Assembly (NCBI RefSeq): GCF_002554795.1
Contig: NZ_PDEQ01000006.1
Span: 310,001-374,000, forward strand
DNA: 64,000 bases
Direction of reading: 5' to 3'
DNA from: Longibacter salinarum
GTDB lineage: Bacteria; Bacteroidota; Rhodothermia; Rhodothermales; Salinibacteraceae
Shown here: piece by piece, positions 17,465 to 27,018 of the stretch
Position numbering within the stretch: position 1 is the first letter of the stretch
Layout of the letters: each line of letters starts with the position of its first letter
The notes under the pieces: model-generated
Seen by the model: only the letters and a program-made list of their open reading frames with translations
What the model was told of the DNA's origin: nothing
Database searches by the model: none
Made by a program: the position numbers and the translations under genes

Positions 17465-20173
17465 TTACGAAATCGTTGATGCTCGTTCCTCCGCCTCTTC
17501 GGGCGTGGAGGGCGTCGCAGGTGTGCGCTTCCATTCGAGCCAGACGAGCAGCGCCGGGAGACTGATCATCGCCGCGAGCAACGTCATCGAAATCCCCAGA
17601 ACGGCGAGTGCGCCGATTGAGCGTAGGCCGGGGTGCATCGACAAGAGAAGGCCACCAAAGCCGATCATCGTCGTCACGGCACTCATGGTCACGTGCTCGC
17701 CGGTGGAGGTTAGCACGCGTCGAATCGAGCCGCGGCCTTCCTCAAGATAGCGATGCACGAGGTGGATTCCGCTATCATCCCCGATGCCGAGAATGGTCGG
17801 GAGCACGACAAGGTTGAAAAAATTGAGTTTCAATCCGAGCGCTCCCATCAATCCGAACATCCAGAGGAAGCTGGCTATGAGCGGGACGAGCGCGACGGCG
17901 ACCCACAACACGCGTCGTAGAGCGATCAGCTTGAAGATGATGATCAGGAAGACCGTAAGGACGACCATCAGCGGAGCCTCGTCGATCATCAGCCGCAGCA
18001 TGTCCGATGCCACGATGCTGGTGGAGGCCGCGTGATACGTCGTGCCATCGGTCAACGTGACCTCTTGGACATCGTCGGCGAACGCCATCGAATTTCGGCC
18101 GTCCGCGAGTCCCACCGACGGATACACGATGACGATGTCGCCGACGGTCCCCTCGCGTGTCAGAAAGGGGCTCTTAATGAAAGAGGGAATCTGGTCGAGC
18201 GTCAGCGGCTCTCGTGTGCTTGCAGCCTGCCGGAGGCGCTCCAGGTTCTCGTCGTCCGATGATTTGAGGAAGCGATCATCCAGCAGTCCGCGTACGTTTG
18301 CGATACGCTCCAGCTTTTTCGTCTTCGCTTCGGGCCGGGCGGGAAAGCGATCGTAGATCGTCTCTACGGCGCGAATTGTCGGAGAGGACGTGTCGGAGGC
18401 GGCCCGTCGCCGGAGCACGTCGGCGATCTCTTCCGCATGGGTCGGCGAATCTGCCAGGATGTACGCCGCATTTCGTGTGCTGCTTGAGCTGTAGAGGTCC
18501 CTCGTCCGGTCCTTGAACGCTTCGTACTCCTCGTACCGCGGCTCCAGTTCGCCAAAGTCATACTCGAACTGCACCTCGGGCAGCTGGGAGCCGGCAGCTG
18601 CCACCCCGAGCAGACTGAGGAGCAGAATTGTGAGTGCCGTGAGGTTCAGGTGCCCCATTTTCCGCTTCACCGAAGACATTCCGATCCATCGATGAATCGG
18701 GTCACGGATTTGTGGGGGCGTGTCACCTTCTCCATCTGAATCCCGCCGGACCGGCGTTTCCGTCAGAATGTTCTCCTGATGACGACGCGCCGAGTGTCGC
18801 CCGTCGGTCGTCAACCGGCGTGCCCCATCGGCGTCCAGGCTGGAATATGCCGGAAGCCAGTGCTGTTGCTCGAGGAAGGCAAGCAGGGCTGGCAGAAGAA
18901 CGAGCATCGACAGCAGGGCGAAGATCGTTCCGATGCCAGCGGTGAAGCCGAACTGGCTAAAGCCCTTGAAATCCGCCAGTACGAGAACAAAGAAACCGCC
19001 GGCTGTCGTGAGGGCAACGACGGTGATGGCACGGCCCGTTGTCATGAATGTGTGATCGAGCGCGGAAGCAACGGGGCGTCCCTTGCCCCGCTCCTCGAGA
19101 TAGCGGGCGTAGAAATGGATGCCGAAGTCGATGCCGAGCCCGAATAGGATGAGGCTCAGTGTCGACGTCATAAGATTGAGATGATCGTACGCGAGGTACA
19201 CCACGCCGTAGGTCCACGCTAGGCTCGAAAGCAGCGGCAGCCCCAGGATCACGGCTGTCCACGGCATCCGCTTCATTTCTGACCAGATCACCTGGCGGCG
19301 GCTCTGCTTCGCACCGAAAAGACGAATCCGCTTGTAGAAAAAATAGCCAGTGACGAGCACGAGAAGCGTCAGAACGCCCGCACCGAACGATCCGGTGACG
19401 TCGTTGAGGATCGCACGGACTTCGATGAGCTGGCGCTGTAGGCGACCACCCAGCTCGACCTGCATTTCGGGATGATATGCGGACGGATTGAGGCGTTGAG
19501 TGAGCTCTCTCAGGTCGGTGTAGGCGGCGTCGATAAACGCGAGATCGGTCTGTGTCCCTGTGGGGAAAAGCCGAATCAAAAGGCGCGTGGAATCTTGAGA
19601 TACGCGATATTCCGACGTTACCAGCTCATCGTATAGCTCCTGCATTTCCGTGAGTGTGGCGTCGTCCGCTTCGACTTCGTCATCCAGCTCGAAATAAAAC
19701 GGATTTGCCTCTAGTCGGGCCTTTCTGGCCTGCCGCTCGAGGTACGCCGTCAGCGAGTCGAGTTCAGCATTCGTGGCGAAGTAGAGCGCATGGCTCTTCA
19801 TGAACCCGACCTCGCGCCGATAATCGACCGATTTGAAGTACTCGGTCGAATCGGGGGCATCCGGATTGCGGAGCCTCAGGGCGGCTGCCACCAGCGTATC
19901 CGCAAAGGCTCGGTTTGCTTCGAACGAAGGACTCTCGATGAGCACGGCGACATCACTTTCTGCGCCGAAGCGCTCGCGCAGCTCCGTCAGGGCCTCCACG
20001 CTCGGATAATCCGAGGGAATCAGATGGGAAAAATCGTTGTCGATGTACAGGTGAGAGGCACTCCAGGCGGCCAGAAGTGTGATAACGAGGTAGACCGCCA
20101 AAACGGTTTTCGGCGCGGTGTGGGTGATGCGGAAGGGCGCCTGCAACCAGTCAAAAAGTGAATCGATAGACAT
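17465..20173 (-). CDS. MMPL/RND-family exporter (HAE3 type)
   Basis: A 902-residue inner-membrane protein. The start at 20173 gives MSIDSLFDWLQAPF followed by the first helix; an upstream start would overlap the regulator gene. Two homologous halves are seen, each with one helix, a periplasmic loop and a five-helix bundle. The marker motifs are GLGIDFGIHFYARYLEE in the first half and ILGIGDDSGIHLVHRYLEEG in the second, which are characteristic of the hydrophobe exporter branch that includes MMPL and the hopanoid transporter HpnN. A charged linker rich in Arg and Asp joins the halves. It needs no adaptor in many relatives. The gene starts 31 bases after the LuxR-type regulator, so it is probably in the same operon and under its control. 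The substrate is likely lipid-like. Confidence 0.88.
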   Translation of the reverse strand: MSIDSLFDWLQAPFRITHTAPKTVLAVYLVITLLAAWSASHLYIDNDFSHLIPSDYPSVEALTELRERFGAESDVAVLIESPSFEANRAFADTLVAAALRLRNPDAPDSTEYFKSVDYRREVGFMKSHALYFATNAELDSLTAYLERQARKARLEANPFYFELDDEVEADDATLTEMQELYDELVTSEYRVSQDSTRLLIRLFPTGTQTDLAFIDAAYTDLRELTQRLNPSAYHPEMQVELGGRLQRQLIEVRAILNDVTGSFGAGVLTLLVLVTGYFFYKRIRLFGAKQSRRQVIWSEMKRMPWTAVILGLPLLSSLAWTYGVVYLAYDHLNLMTSTLSLILFGLGIDFGIHFYARYLEERGKGRPVASALDHTFMTTGRAITVVALTTAGGFFVLVLADFKGFSQFGFTAGIGTIFALLSMLVLLPALLAFLEQQHWLPAYSSLDADGARRLTTDGRHSARRHQENILTETPVRRDSDGEGDTPPQIRDPIHRWIGMSSVKRKMGHLNLTALTILLLSLLGVAAAGSQLPEVQFEYDFGELEPRYEEYEAFKDRTRDLYSSSSTRNAAYILADSPTHAEEIADVLRRRAASDTSSPTIRAVETIYDRFPARPEAKTKKLERIANVRGLLDDRFLKSSDDENLERLRQAASTREPLTLDQIPSFIKSPFLTREGTVGDIVIVYPSVGLADGRNSMAFADDVQEVTLTDGTTYHAASTSIVASDMLRLMIDEAPLMVVLTVFLIIIFKLIALRRVLWVAVALVPLIASFLWMFGLMGALGLKLNFFNLVVLPTILGIGDDSGIHLVHRYLEEGRGSIRRVLTSTGEHVTMSAVTTMIGFGGLLLSMHPGLRSIGALAVLGISMTLLAAMISLPALLVWLEWKRTPATPSTPEEAEERASTIS

Positions 20174-20204
20174 GGTATTACGAAGAAACGTGCTATCGAC
20201 GGGG

Positions 20205-20936
20205 TTAGAACGAGCCAACCGAGTCCACCGGCTCCTGCGCCATCGTCGGACTCATGGACTTCTTCCGGGTACCCTGTTCGTGTACCCACAGCACTGCACG
20301 CCGCAGGAGTTCGCGAACGGAGTTACACCCCAGCTTCTTCATCGCGCGGCGGCGGTACTTATCCACCGCGCCGCGGCTCACGTTCAGGTGATTCTCGATA
20401 TCGGAGACGGTGTATCCCTCTCCGATGAGCTGGTACACTTCCAGTTCTCGATCGGTGAGTGAATCGACGGGGTCCGGCTCGAGCGCTGTCTTCGACTGCG
20501 TTCCGGAGAGAAGTCGTCGGAGCATCACCGAGCTCAGGTAGATACACTTTCTCTGTACCGTATTCAGAGCCTCCAGAAGGTCGGAGATGGGTTCGGACTT
20601 CATCAGGTACCCGCGGGCCCCAGCCTGCAGGGCGCGTTCGGCGTACACGGTTTCGTCGTACATCGAAAACACCAAGATCTCTACCGACGGTTGCCGCGTC
20701 TGGATGAGTCGTACGAGATCGAGCCCGTGAGCATCGGGAAGAGACAGATCCAGGACGACGATATCCGGAGGATCGGTCTCAATGGCTTCAATTGCCTCGG
20801 CGGCGGTACCCGCGCCTCCATGAATCGTGAACGACGATGAATCGCGGATGGCATCCTTGATCGCGTCGCGGATCGCGGGATGGTCATCAATCAGAAAGAC
20901 GCTCGACGTAACGGGGGTATTTTCTTGTGTGGTCAC
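20205..20936 (-). CDS. LuxR/NarL-type response regulator
   Basis: A 243-residue two-domain regulator. The receiver has FLIDDHPAIRD at its start, phospho-acceptor Asp in IVVLDLSLPDAHG, the conserved Ser in LVFSMYDE, and Lys in YLMKSEP. The LuxR-type DNA-binding domain is complete: LTDRELEVYQLIGEGYTVSD, then IENHLNVSRGAVDKYRRRAM. A GTG at 20936 is chosen because the receiver starts twelve residues later and the upstream codons look non-coding. It lies 110 bases after the sensor kinase and 31 bases before the MMPL exporter. This makes it the likely regulator of that exporter and possibly of the stress genes divergent from the kinase. Confidence 0.88.
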   Translation of the reverse strand: MTTQENTPVTSSVFLIDDHPAIRDAIKDAIRDSSSFTIHGGAGTAAEAIEAIETDPPDIVVLDLSLPDAHGLDLVRLIQTRQPSVEILVFSMYDETVYAERALQAGARGYLMKSEPISDLLEALNTVQRKCIYLSSVMLRRLLSGTQSKTALEPDPVDSLTDRELEVYQLIGEGYTVSDIENHLNVSRGAVDKYRRRAMKKLGCNSVRELLRRAVLWVHEQGTRKKSMSPTMAQEPVDSVGSF

Positions 20937-21046
20937 GGTATTTCGGCATCGGGTGAAGAAAAGACTCGCTCGATCACCGATGTAACAGGGGGGAGGCAGT
21001 GCCGCGGCCACTCACGAAAAGGGCGCGGCAGGTGGAGAAGAATTGG

Positions 21047-22174
21047 TCAGTTGAGTGTGTGACGCATCCCATCGTCGGTGTTACTGGTGCACCGATTTTG
21101 CCACAGGCATCGGACGAGGGTTCCCCCGCGGGGCGCGGGCATCACCTTCAATTCTGCACCGATTACGTCGGCACGACATTGCATGAGGTGAAGACCGAGA
21201 CCACCGGATGATGTACCGTTACTTATTCCGCGACCATCATCCCAGATGGACAACTCGAGGATGTCGCCTGCGGCTGACAGATCGATCCAGACGTGATTCG
21301 CATTGGCGTGATGCAGGGCGTTATTCAGCGCTTCATAGGCGATTCGGTAGAGGTGCGTTGCCGTCTCCACATCGTCCGGTCTCTCCTCAAACGGATCGCC
21401 CAAATACTGAAATGTTGGTTCGTGCCGCTCGTCAAACGTGTTGACGAGATTCTGAAGCGCTTCAGCGAGACTCGTATCCGCGATTTCGACCGGATAGAGC
21501 GTGTGGGACAGGGAAGGAACATCGCATGATACGCTCCAGACGTCGTCCAGGATCGGGGAAAGGCTCTGCCGCAGTTGATCCGGCTCTTCCTTGTCGATCC
21601 GACTCATGAGATTTTGGAGCCGAATGGAAATGGCGGTAATGCGTGAGGCGACCAGGTCGTGCAGGTCTTCTCCGATTCGGCAGCGCTCGTTCTCGCTGAT
21701 GTTTGCGACAACCTGGTTGAGTTCTGATTCCTTCGACCGGTCGATTAAAGATACCACGACGAATGGGCCTTCATCCGTGTCCCACGCTCTCATCCGAGCT
21801 TCCATCGTACTCGGCGTGGCCCCGCCATCAATCGACTGTCGATGGGAGGCGTCGTTCTCTGTGCCCGACCTGTTACGCCACCGGAAGCGGACCTTAAATG
21901 ATCGGTCCTCTTCGCCTCGTTCTAGCACTTTTCGAATCGTCTCCCGCACGTCGCGTTGATCCGAAGGCGCGACGCAACGGTCAACAAAGTCGGTCCTGGC
22001 TTGAGATGTGTCATTGACCTGTAGAACGGCGAGCCCGCACTCGTTCATCGCTGCGATAGCGCCAGTTTGCTCAATGAGGATGATGGGGATTTCGACATGG
22101 TCAAGGTCGAAAATATGAGGATGGAGAGCGTTATCGCATGTCTCTTCCGTCTCGTGCGTCGGGGTGGCTAACAT
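21047..22174 (-). CDS. Sensor histidine kinase, HisKA_3 type
   Basis: A 375-residue kinase without membrane segments. The N-terminal part (residues about 25-155, IPIILIEQTGAIAAMNECGL and following) looks like a divergent PAS domain. The H-box NERCRIGEDLHDLVASRI marks the NarL class. The HATPase domain has N-box RIAYEALNNALHHAN, G1 DDGRGI and G2 GGLGLHLMQCRADVIGA. The signal should be cytoplasmic. It pairs naturally with the LuxR-type regulator downstream, and is transcribed away from the short-chain dehydrogenase gene, so its promoter shares the 521-base region at 22175-22695. Confidence 0.9.
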   Translation of the reverse strand: MLATPTHETEETCDNALHPHIFDLDHVEIPIILIEQTGAIAAMNECGLAVLQVNDTSQARTDFVDRCVAPSDQRDVRETIRKVLERGEEDRSFKVRFRWRNRSGTENDASHRQSIDGGATPSTMEARMRAWDTDEGPFVVVSLIDRSKESELNQVVANISENERCRIGEDLHDLVASRITAISIRLQNLMSRIDKEEPDQLRQSLSPILDDVWSVSCDVPSLSHTLYPVEIADTSLAEALQNLVNTFDERHEPTFQYLGDPFEERPDDVETATHLYRIAYEALNNALHHANANHVWIDLSAAGDILELSIWDDGRGISNGTSSGGLGLHLMQCRADVIGAELKVMPAPRGGTLVRCLWQNRCTSNTDDGMRHTLN

Positions 22175-22695
22175 GGCAGTGGATACTTATAACGGAGGCT
22201 TGCGAGCCGGTAGATTTCTGTCTGGCTTCAAACGTCGCCGGGTCGCGTTTGGGATGGCAGATCCGATAACATCAGCATTGTATACCACGATTAGGCAGAG
22301 TCGGACCGCACTGAGTCTAGATGCAGAATACGAGCCTCATGACGACTACTCGTAGCGATCCTGCCGCACTTGCGGGGGCGGGTTGACTGATGTATGGGCG
22401 TGGGGGAATTCCCTATAGTACGCTTCCACTATGTGGTAGAATCGCCGATCGTAATATATTTATCGCAAGTCATCATCGCGTGAGGACTCGCTATGTCCGG
22501 TTTGAGCCTATACTTAATCGGATAAATTCCCAGGGACGGCGGAGAGAATGTATGACAGTTTTCAATGCCGGATCGAGACGGTCGGATGTAGGAATGACGA
22601 CTAATTACGAGGTGGATGCCGTAGTCATTCTGCGCGGCATCGGCTCTCGTTGAGCACCTGAGTCTCCTCCTACACTTTCCCGGATAGAGGCAGTT
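22175..22695. other. Divergent intergenic region between sensor kinase and stress genes
   Basis: 521 bases that should hold the promoters of the sensor-kinase operon (minus) and the short-chain dehydrogenase gene (plus). An AT-rich patch at about 22450-22465 and a small hairpin (GGAC, seven bases, GTCC) near 22485-22499 are the only marks. An open frame at 22390-22653 has no recognisable protein character and is left out. No clear operator was identified. Confidence 0.4.
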
Positions 22696-23463
22696 ATGGG
22701 ACGCGCCGAAGATCGAGTTGTCATCGTTACGGGAGCAGCACTTGGTATTGGTAAGGCCACGGCTGAGGTCTTTGCAGATGAAGGCGCCCGTGTGGCACTG
22801 ACGGATGTTTTGGATGACGAGGGGAAGGAGGCGGCCCGTCGAATTCGAGATGCGGGAGGCGAGGCGCAATTTTGGCCGATGGACGTTTCGGTCGAAGAAG
22901 AGGTGCGCGATACGTTTGCCGAAATCCACGATCACTACGAGCGCGTGGATGTCCTCGTCAACAATGCCGGAATTTCCGGTGTCAACCTCCCGACCCATGA
23001 GATCGAAGCGGACGACTGGAAGCGGGTCATGGACGTCAACGTTATGGGCGTATTCTACTGCACGAAGCACGCCATCCCGTACATGAAGGAGGCGGGTGCG
23101 GGCAGTATCATCAATATCTCGTCCATCTACGGGCTTGTTGGCGGGCCGGACGTTCCGCCATACCATGCCTCGAAGGGAGCCGTGCGCCTGATGACCAAGA
23201 CGGATGCTCTGCTGTACGCGGAGGACAAGATCCGCGTCAACTCCATCCATCCGGGTTACATCTGGACGCCCATGGTCGAGAATCACCTGAAGAAGATGGG
23301 TGACGTCGAAGAGGGGAAGCAACAGACGGCCGCTATGCACCCACTCGGTCATATGGGCAAACCAGAAGATATCGCCTACGGGGTGCTCTACCTTGCCTCC
23401 GATGAGGCCAAATTCGTCACGGGGTCTGAGCTGGTCATTGACGGTGGGTATACCGCGCGCTGA
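22696..23463 (+). CDS. Short-chain dehydrogenase/reductase, classical
   Basis: A 255-residue Rossmann enzyme, the typical size of classical SDRs. The cofactor motif is TGAALGIG, with Asp37-type specificity position in ALTDVLDDEG suggesting NAD(H). NNAG, the catalytic Ser in IINISSIYG and the YHASK catalytic Tyr-Lys pair are intact. The C-terminal FVTGSELVIDGGYTAR is the family's usual ending. Closest annotated relatives are glucose 1-dehydrogenase-like or cyclopentanol dehydrogenase-like SDRs, but substrate cannot be read from sequence. It is followed 58 bases later by PEP synthase on the same strand. Confidence 0.88.
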   Translation: MGRAEDRVVIVTGAALGIGKATAEVFADEGARVALTDVLDDEGKEAARRIRDAGGEAQFWPMDVSVEEEVRDTFAEIHDHYERVDVLVNNAGISGVNLPTHEIEADDWKRVMDVNVMGVFYCTKHAIPYMKEAGAGSIINISSIYGLVGGPDVPPYHASKGAVRLMTKTDALLYAEDKIRVNSIHPGYIWTPMVENHLKKMGDVEEGKQQTAAMHPLGHMGKPEDIAYGVLYLASDEAKFVTGSELVIDGGYTAR

Positions 23464-23521
23464 TCACGTCGGCTCGTTACGAATCTCGTTCGCTGTACCA
23501 CGTTAATTCCCCCGAAGAGTG

Positions 23522-25927
23522 ATGTCCGATTCCCCCGTCTTCATCCGCTGGTTCGAGACACTCACAAAGGACGACGTTGCTCTTGTCGGCGGAAAAAATT
23601 CGTCCCTTGGCGAACTTGTACAGAACCTGTCTGCAAGTGGCGTCCGCGTGCCTCCGGGATTTGCGACGACATCGGATGCGTACTGGGCGCTGCTGGACGA
23701 AAGTGACCTGCGCACTCCTATCGAGAAGCATTTGAATGCGGTAGGCGATGGAGACATCTCGGCGACGGAAGCCGCTCGGGAGATCCGGACGCTCATCCGC
23801 GAGGCTCCGCTGCCCGAAGCGCTTGACCAACAGCTCACGGAGGCGTATCGAGAGCTCGGCAGACGACTTAAACGAGACGACGTGAGCGTAGCCGTTCGAA
23901 GCTCCGCGACCGCGGAAGATCTGCCGACCGCTAGTTTCGCCGGTCAGCAGGAGTCCTTCCTAAACGTGCGAGGAGAAGACGATCTGAAGGCCGCCTGTCG
24001 TCGGTGTTTCGCGTCGCTGTTCACGGAGCGGGCGATTTCGTACCGCGAGGCTCATGGGTTCGACCACATGAAGGTCGCTCTCTCGGTCGGCATCCAGCAA
24101 ATGGTGCGCGCGGATCGGGCGAGTGCCGGTGTGATGTTCACCATCGACACGGAAAGCGGGTTTCGCGATGTCGCCCTTATTCACGCCGCGTGGGGACTCG
24201 GAGAGGTCGTCGTCAAGGGCCAGGTCACGCCGGACCAGTACATGGTCTACACGCCCTTCGTTGATCGAAAGGGTGGACCACCGATTCTCGAGAAGACGTG
24301 CGGGACGAAGCGGCAGAAACTAGTCTATACTGAGGAAGGAACGGGGAGCGGAACGTCCAGCGTCGAAACCACGCCAGAAGAGCGGGAAGCCTTCGTACTT
24401 ACGGACTCGGAAATTCAGCGCCTCGCTCGCTGGGGGGCGGACATCGAGGACCATTACGGTTTTCCGATGGATATTGAGTGGGCCAAAGATGGCGAAAACG
24501 ACGCGATCTACATCGTCCAGGCCCGCCCTGAAACGGTCCACGGTAAGGCCGGCACGTCGACGATCACGAGCTATCAGCTGATCGAAACGGGACAAGAGCT
24601 GGTGAAGGGGCAAAGCGTAGGAGAAAGCATCGCCTCCGGGCCAGTACGTATTGTGACCGATCCGACATCGTCGTCGACCTTTCCCGAGGGGGCCGTCCTC
24701 GTGGCGGAGAACACCGATCCGGACTGGGTCCCGATTATGCGGAAGGCATCGGCGATCGTGACAGATCATGGGGGCCGAACGTCTCACGCGGCTATCGTTA
24801 GCCGAGAACTGGGAGTCCCGGCGGTGGTTGGGACGCGGACCGCGACGTCTGTCCTGGAGTCCGGTCAACAGGTGACGGTCTCGTGTGCTGGCGAAGCGCA
24901 GGGCGTTGTCTACGACGGCAAACTCGCGTTCAGGACCGAAGAGATCGCGCTTGCGGATCTGCCAAAGACCCGCACAAACATTATGATCAATGTCGCGAGT
25001 CCGGCGACGGCGCTTCGATGGTGGCGTCTACCCGTGGATGGAGTCGGCCTCGCACGCATGGAGTACATCATCAATCAGGTCATCCGCGCACATCCTCTGG
25101 CGCTCACCCGGTTCGATGAGATCGATGAGCCAGACGTGCGCTCGGAGATCGAGTGGCTCACGCTACGTCACGATTCGCCGGAAGATTTCTTCGTCGAAAC
25201 GCTCGCTCAAGGCATCGCTACGATTGCGGCATCGCAGTATCCGCGTCCCGTCATCGTGCGATTGAGTGATTTCAAAACCAACGAATACGCTCAGCTCGTC
25301 GGTGGGGCGCCATTCGAACCGAAAGAAGAGAATCCGATGCTCGGATGGCGCGGCGCATCCCGCTACTACAGCGACGCCTATCGTGACGGGTTCGCGCTCG
25401 AATGCCAGGCGCTCCATCGCGTCCGGTCTGAGATGGGCTTCACGAACGTCGTCATCATGATTCCCTTCTGCCGGACGCCGGAAGAGGCGGATCGCGTGTT
25501 GGAAGAGATGGAGCAGCACGGACTCGTCCGCGGAGGCGACGGTCTCCAGGTCTACGTGATGGCAGAGATCCCGTCGAATGTCACGCTGGCCGAGTCCTTT
25601 GCCGAGCGCTTCAACGGGTTCTCCATCGGATCGAACGACCTGACGCAGCTCGTGCTCGGAGTCGATCGGGATTCCGAACGGCTCGCATACTTGTTTGACG
25701 AGCGGCACCCGGCGGTTATCGAAACCATCCGCAGCCTCATCCAGCGCGCTCACTCTGTGAACTGCCCGGTCGGCATCTGCGGACAGGCGCCGAGCGACTA
25801 TCCAGACTTTGCCTCGATGCTCGTGGAGGCCGGCATCGACTCAATTTCCGTGCTTCCGGACAGCGTCGTGCAGACGCTCAAAACCGTCGCAGAGGCAGAG
25901 AAAAAGATTGCGCAGCCCATTCAGTGA
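23522..25927 (+). CDS. ppsA: Phosphoenolpyruvate synthase
   Basis: An 801-residue enzyme, the normal PEP synthase length, converting pyruvate, ATP and water to PEP, AMP and phosphate in gluconeogenesis. The N-terminal ATP-grasp domain has VGGKNSSLGELVQNL and the nucleotide-binding VRSSATAEDLPTASFAGQQE. The swivelling phosphohistidine domain has GGRTSHAAIVSRELGVPAVV with the active His at residue 422. The C-terminal PEP/pyruvate barrel ends with the catalytic Cys in PVGICGQAPSDYPDF. ATG 23522 follows directly on an in-frame GTG; either could be used. PEP synthases appear in stress and low-oxygen loci of other bacteria, which fits the neighbours Hsp20 and BON. Confidence 0.93.
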   Translation: MSDSPVFIRWFETLTKDDVALVGGKNSSLGELVQNLSASGVRVPPGFATTSDAYWALLDESDLRTPIEKHLNAVGDGDISATEAAREIRTLIREAPLPEALDQQLTEAYRELGRRLKRDDVSVAVRSSATAEDLPTASFAGQQESFLNVRGEDDLKAACRRCFASLFTERAISYREAHGFDHMKVALSVGIQQMVRADRASAGVMFTIDTESGFRDVALIHAAWGLGEVVVKGQVTPDQYMVYTPFVDRKGGPPILEKTCGTKRQKLVYTEEGTGSGTSSVETTPEEREAFVLTDSEIQRLARWGADIEDHYGFPMDIEWAKDGENDAIYIVQARPETVHGKAGTSTITSYQLIETGQELVKGQSVGESIASGPVRIVTDPTSSSTFPEGAVLVAENTDPDWVPIMRKASAIVTDHGGRTSHAAIVSRELGVPAVVGTRTATSVLESGQQVTVSCAGEAQGVVYDGKLAFRTEEIALADLPKTRTNIMINVASPATALRWWRLPVDGVGLARMEYIINQVIRAHPLALTRFDEIDEPDVRSEIEWLTLRHDSPEDFFVETLAQGIATIAASQYPRPVIVRLSDFKTNEYAQLVGGAPFEPKEENPMLGWRGASRYYSDAYRDGFALECQALHRVRSEMGFTNVVIMIPFCRTPEEADRVLEEMEQHGLVRGGDGLQVYVMAEIPSNVTLAESFAERFNGFSIGSNDLTQLVLGVDRDSERLAYLFDERHPAVIETIRSLIQRAHSVNCPVGICGQAPSDYPDFASMLVEAGIDSISVLPDSVVQTLKTVAEAEKKIAQPIQ

Positions 25928-25975
25928 CGCGCACATCGTTGGCCTAACCATGCTCACCTAGACGTTCAATCTACC

Positions 25976-26170
25976 ATGAACTTCGTTGAAATCGCTGGGA
26001 TTAGCATCAATCTCGACCACGTGGTTTTCATCCGAGAGGAAGATCACGCTCAGCTTGGTCAGGTGATCGCGATTCACTTTGCTCACCCGGAGCGTGACCC
26101 ATTGCGTCTTTCCGCAGAACACTACGACGAGCTTCGTCGCCTCCTTCAGGCCCCGGTGGGTAAAACGTAA
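25976..26170 (+). CDS. Small protein of unknown function
   Basis: A 64-residue protein starting 48 bases after PEP synthase. The sequence (MNFVEIAGISINLDHVVFIR, then IAIHFAHPERDPLRLSAEHY) reads as a small beta-alpha protein with a hydrophobic pattern typical of folded domains. It has no membrane or metal motif. Short spacing and sense orientation suggest it belongs to the PEP synthase transcript. Not recognised as a named family. Confidence 0.55.
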   Translation: MNFVEIAGISINLDHVVFIREEDHAQLGQVIAIHFAHPERDPLRLSAEHYDELRRLLQAPVGKT

Positions 26171-26328
26171 GTTCTCGGTTCCGTCGATATTCTTCCGGCA
26201 CGCAGATAAGAAAATTGCCCCGATGCGGGCCGGCCATCCTCCGTCTGATCGATGTGCTCGACGAGGGGGGACAAGAATGGCGGTCGCACCGAGGCAATCG
26301 AGCCCGTACCCGAGATGGGGGCGGGCCT

Positions 26329-26348
26329 TCTCCTTCTTGGGAAGGAGA
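26329..26348 (-). terminator. Hairpin between convergent genes
   Basis: A perfect 8-base stem (TCTCCTTC / GAAGGAGA) with a TTGG loop, ten bases past the Hsp20 stop on the minus strand and between two convergent genes. A T-run is missing on either strand, so it is only a possible terminator or transcript-end stabiliser. Confidence 0.4.
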
Positions 26349-26357
26349 CGTTACTGG

Positions 26358-26804
26358 TTAGCGAATCTCAATTTGCTTCGGCTTGGCAGATTCGACTTTC
26401 GGTACCGTGATCTCCAAGACTCCGTTTTTGAACGAAGCGTCGATTTTTGAGTCGTCGACGGTTCTCGGCAAGCGAATGGAGCGGTAGAAAGAGCCGAAGG
26501 TGCGTTCCGTCCGGATCACGCTAGCATCTTCGGTTTTCTTTTCGGCTTTACGTTGTCCGTTGATGATCAGCCGATTGTCTTCGAGGCGGACATTAATCTC
26601 GTTTTTCGTCATGCCGGGCAAGTCCGCCCGTATCATGTAGTCATTTTCCGTTTCCATCATGTCCACCCGTGGGGCCCAGACGGCGGCCCCTGCTTCGTCC
26701 GTATCCTGGCGTGAGGAAACAAAAAGGTCGTCGAACATGCGGTTGACTTCATCCTGAAGGCCGCGCAAACCCTGAGCTGGGCGATATCGCGTGAGAAGAT
26801 CCAT
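26358..26804 (-). CDS. Hsp20/alpha-crystallin family small heat-shock protein
   Basis: A 148-residue chaperone, the usual length. The N-terminal arm (LQDEVNRMFDDLF) is standard for bacterial Hsp20. The alpha-crystallin domain runs from WAPRVDMMETENDYMIRADL to the conserved GVLEITVPK element, and the C-terminal tail keeps an I-x-I-like PKQIEIR. It prevents aggregation of unfolded proteins without ATP. It is the last gene of the minus-strand series BON, baeRF, Hsp20 with gaps of 129 and 214 bases. Confidence 0.93.
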   Translation of the reverse strand: MDLLTRYRPAQGLRGLQDEVNRMFDDLFVSSRQDTDEAGAAVWAPRVDMMETENDYMIRADLPGMTKNEINVRLEDNRLIINGQRKAEKKTEDASVIRTERTFGSFYRSIRLPRTVDDSKIDASFKNGVLEITVPKVESAKPKQIEIR

Positions 26805-27018
26805 TATGTTCGCATAGGTTGCGTGAAAGGAGGACCGGGTGATGACGATAGGTCATCAGCCCGTAACGACTGCGTGTAATCTACCGCGCCTCGACCGATC
26901 TGGAGAACAGATACTCGGACCGGCCGCCATCCGAAATATCGGGAGGCTGCTGTAGGAGAAATAAGACAGCCCTGCGAGACGAGTTGGCTCTGTGGTCGGA
27001 TGGAGGCTCGGGACCCGT

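Noticed and set aside
22390-22653. Plus-strand 87-codon frame before the short-chain dehydrogenase
   Set aside because: Composition is not protein-like and it occupies the expected divergent promoter region.
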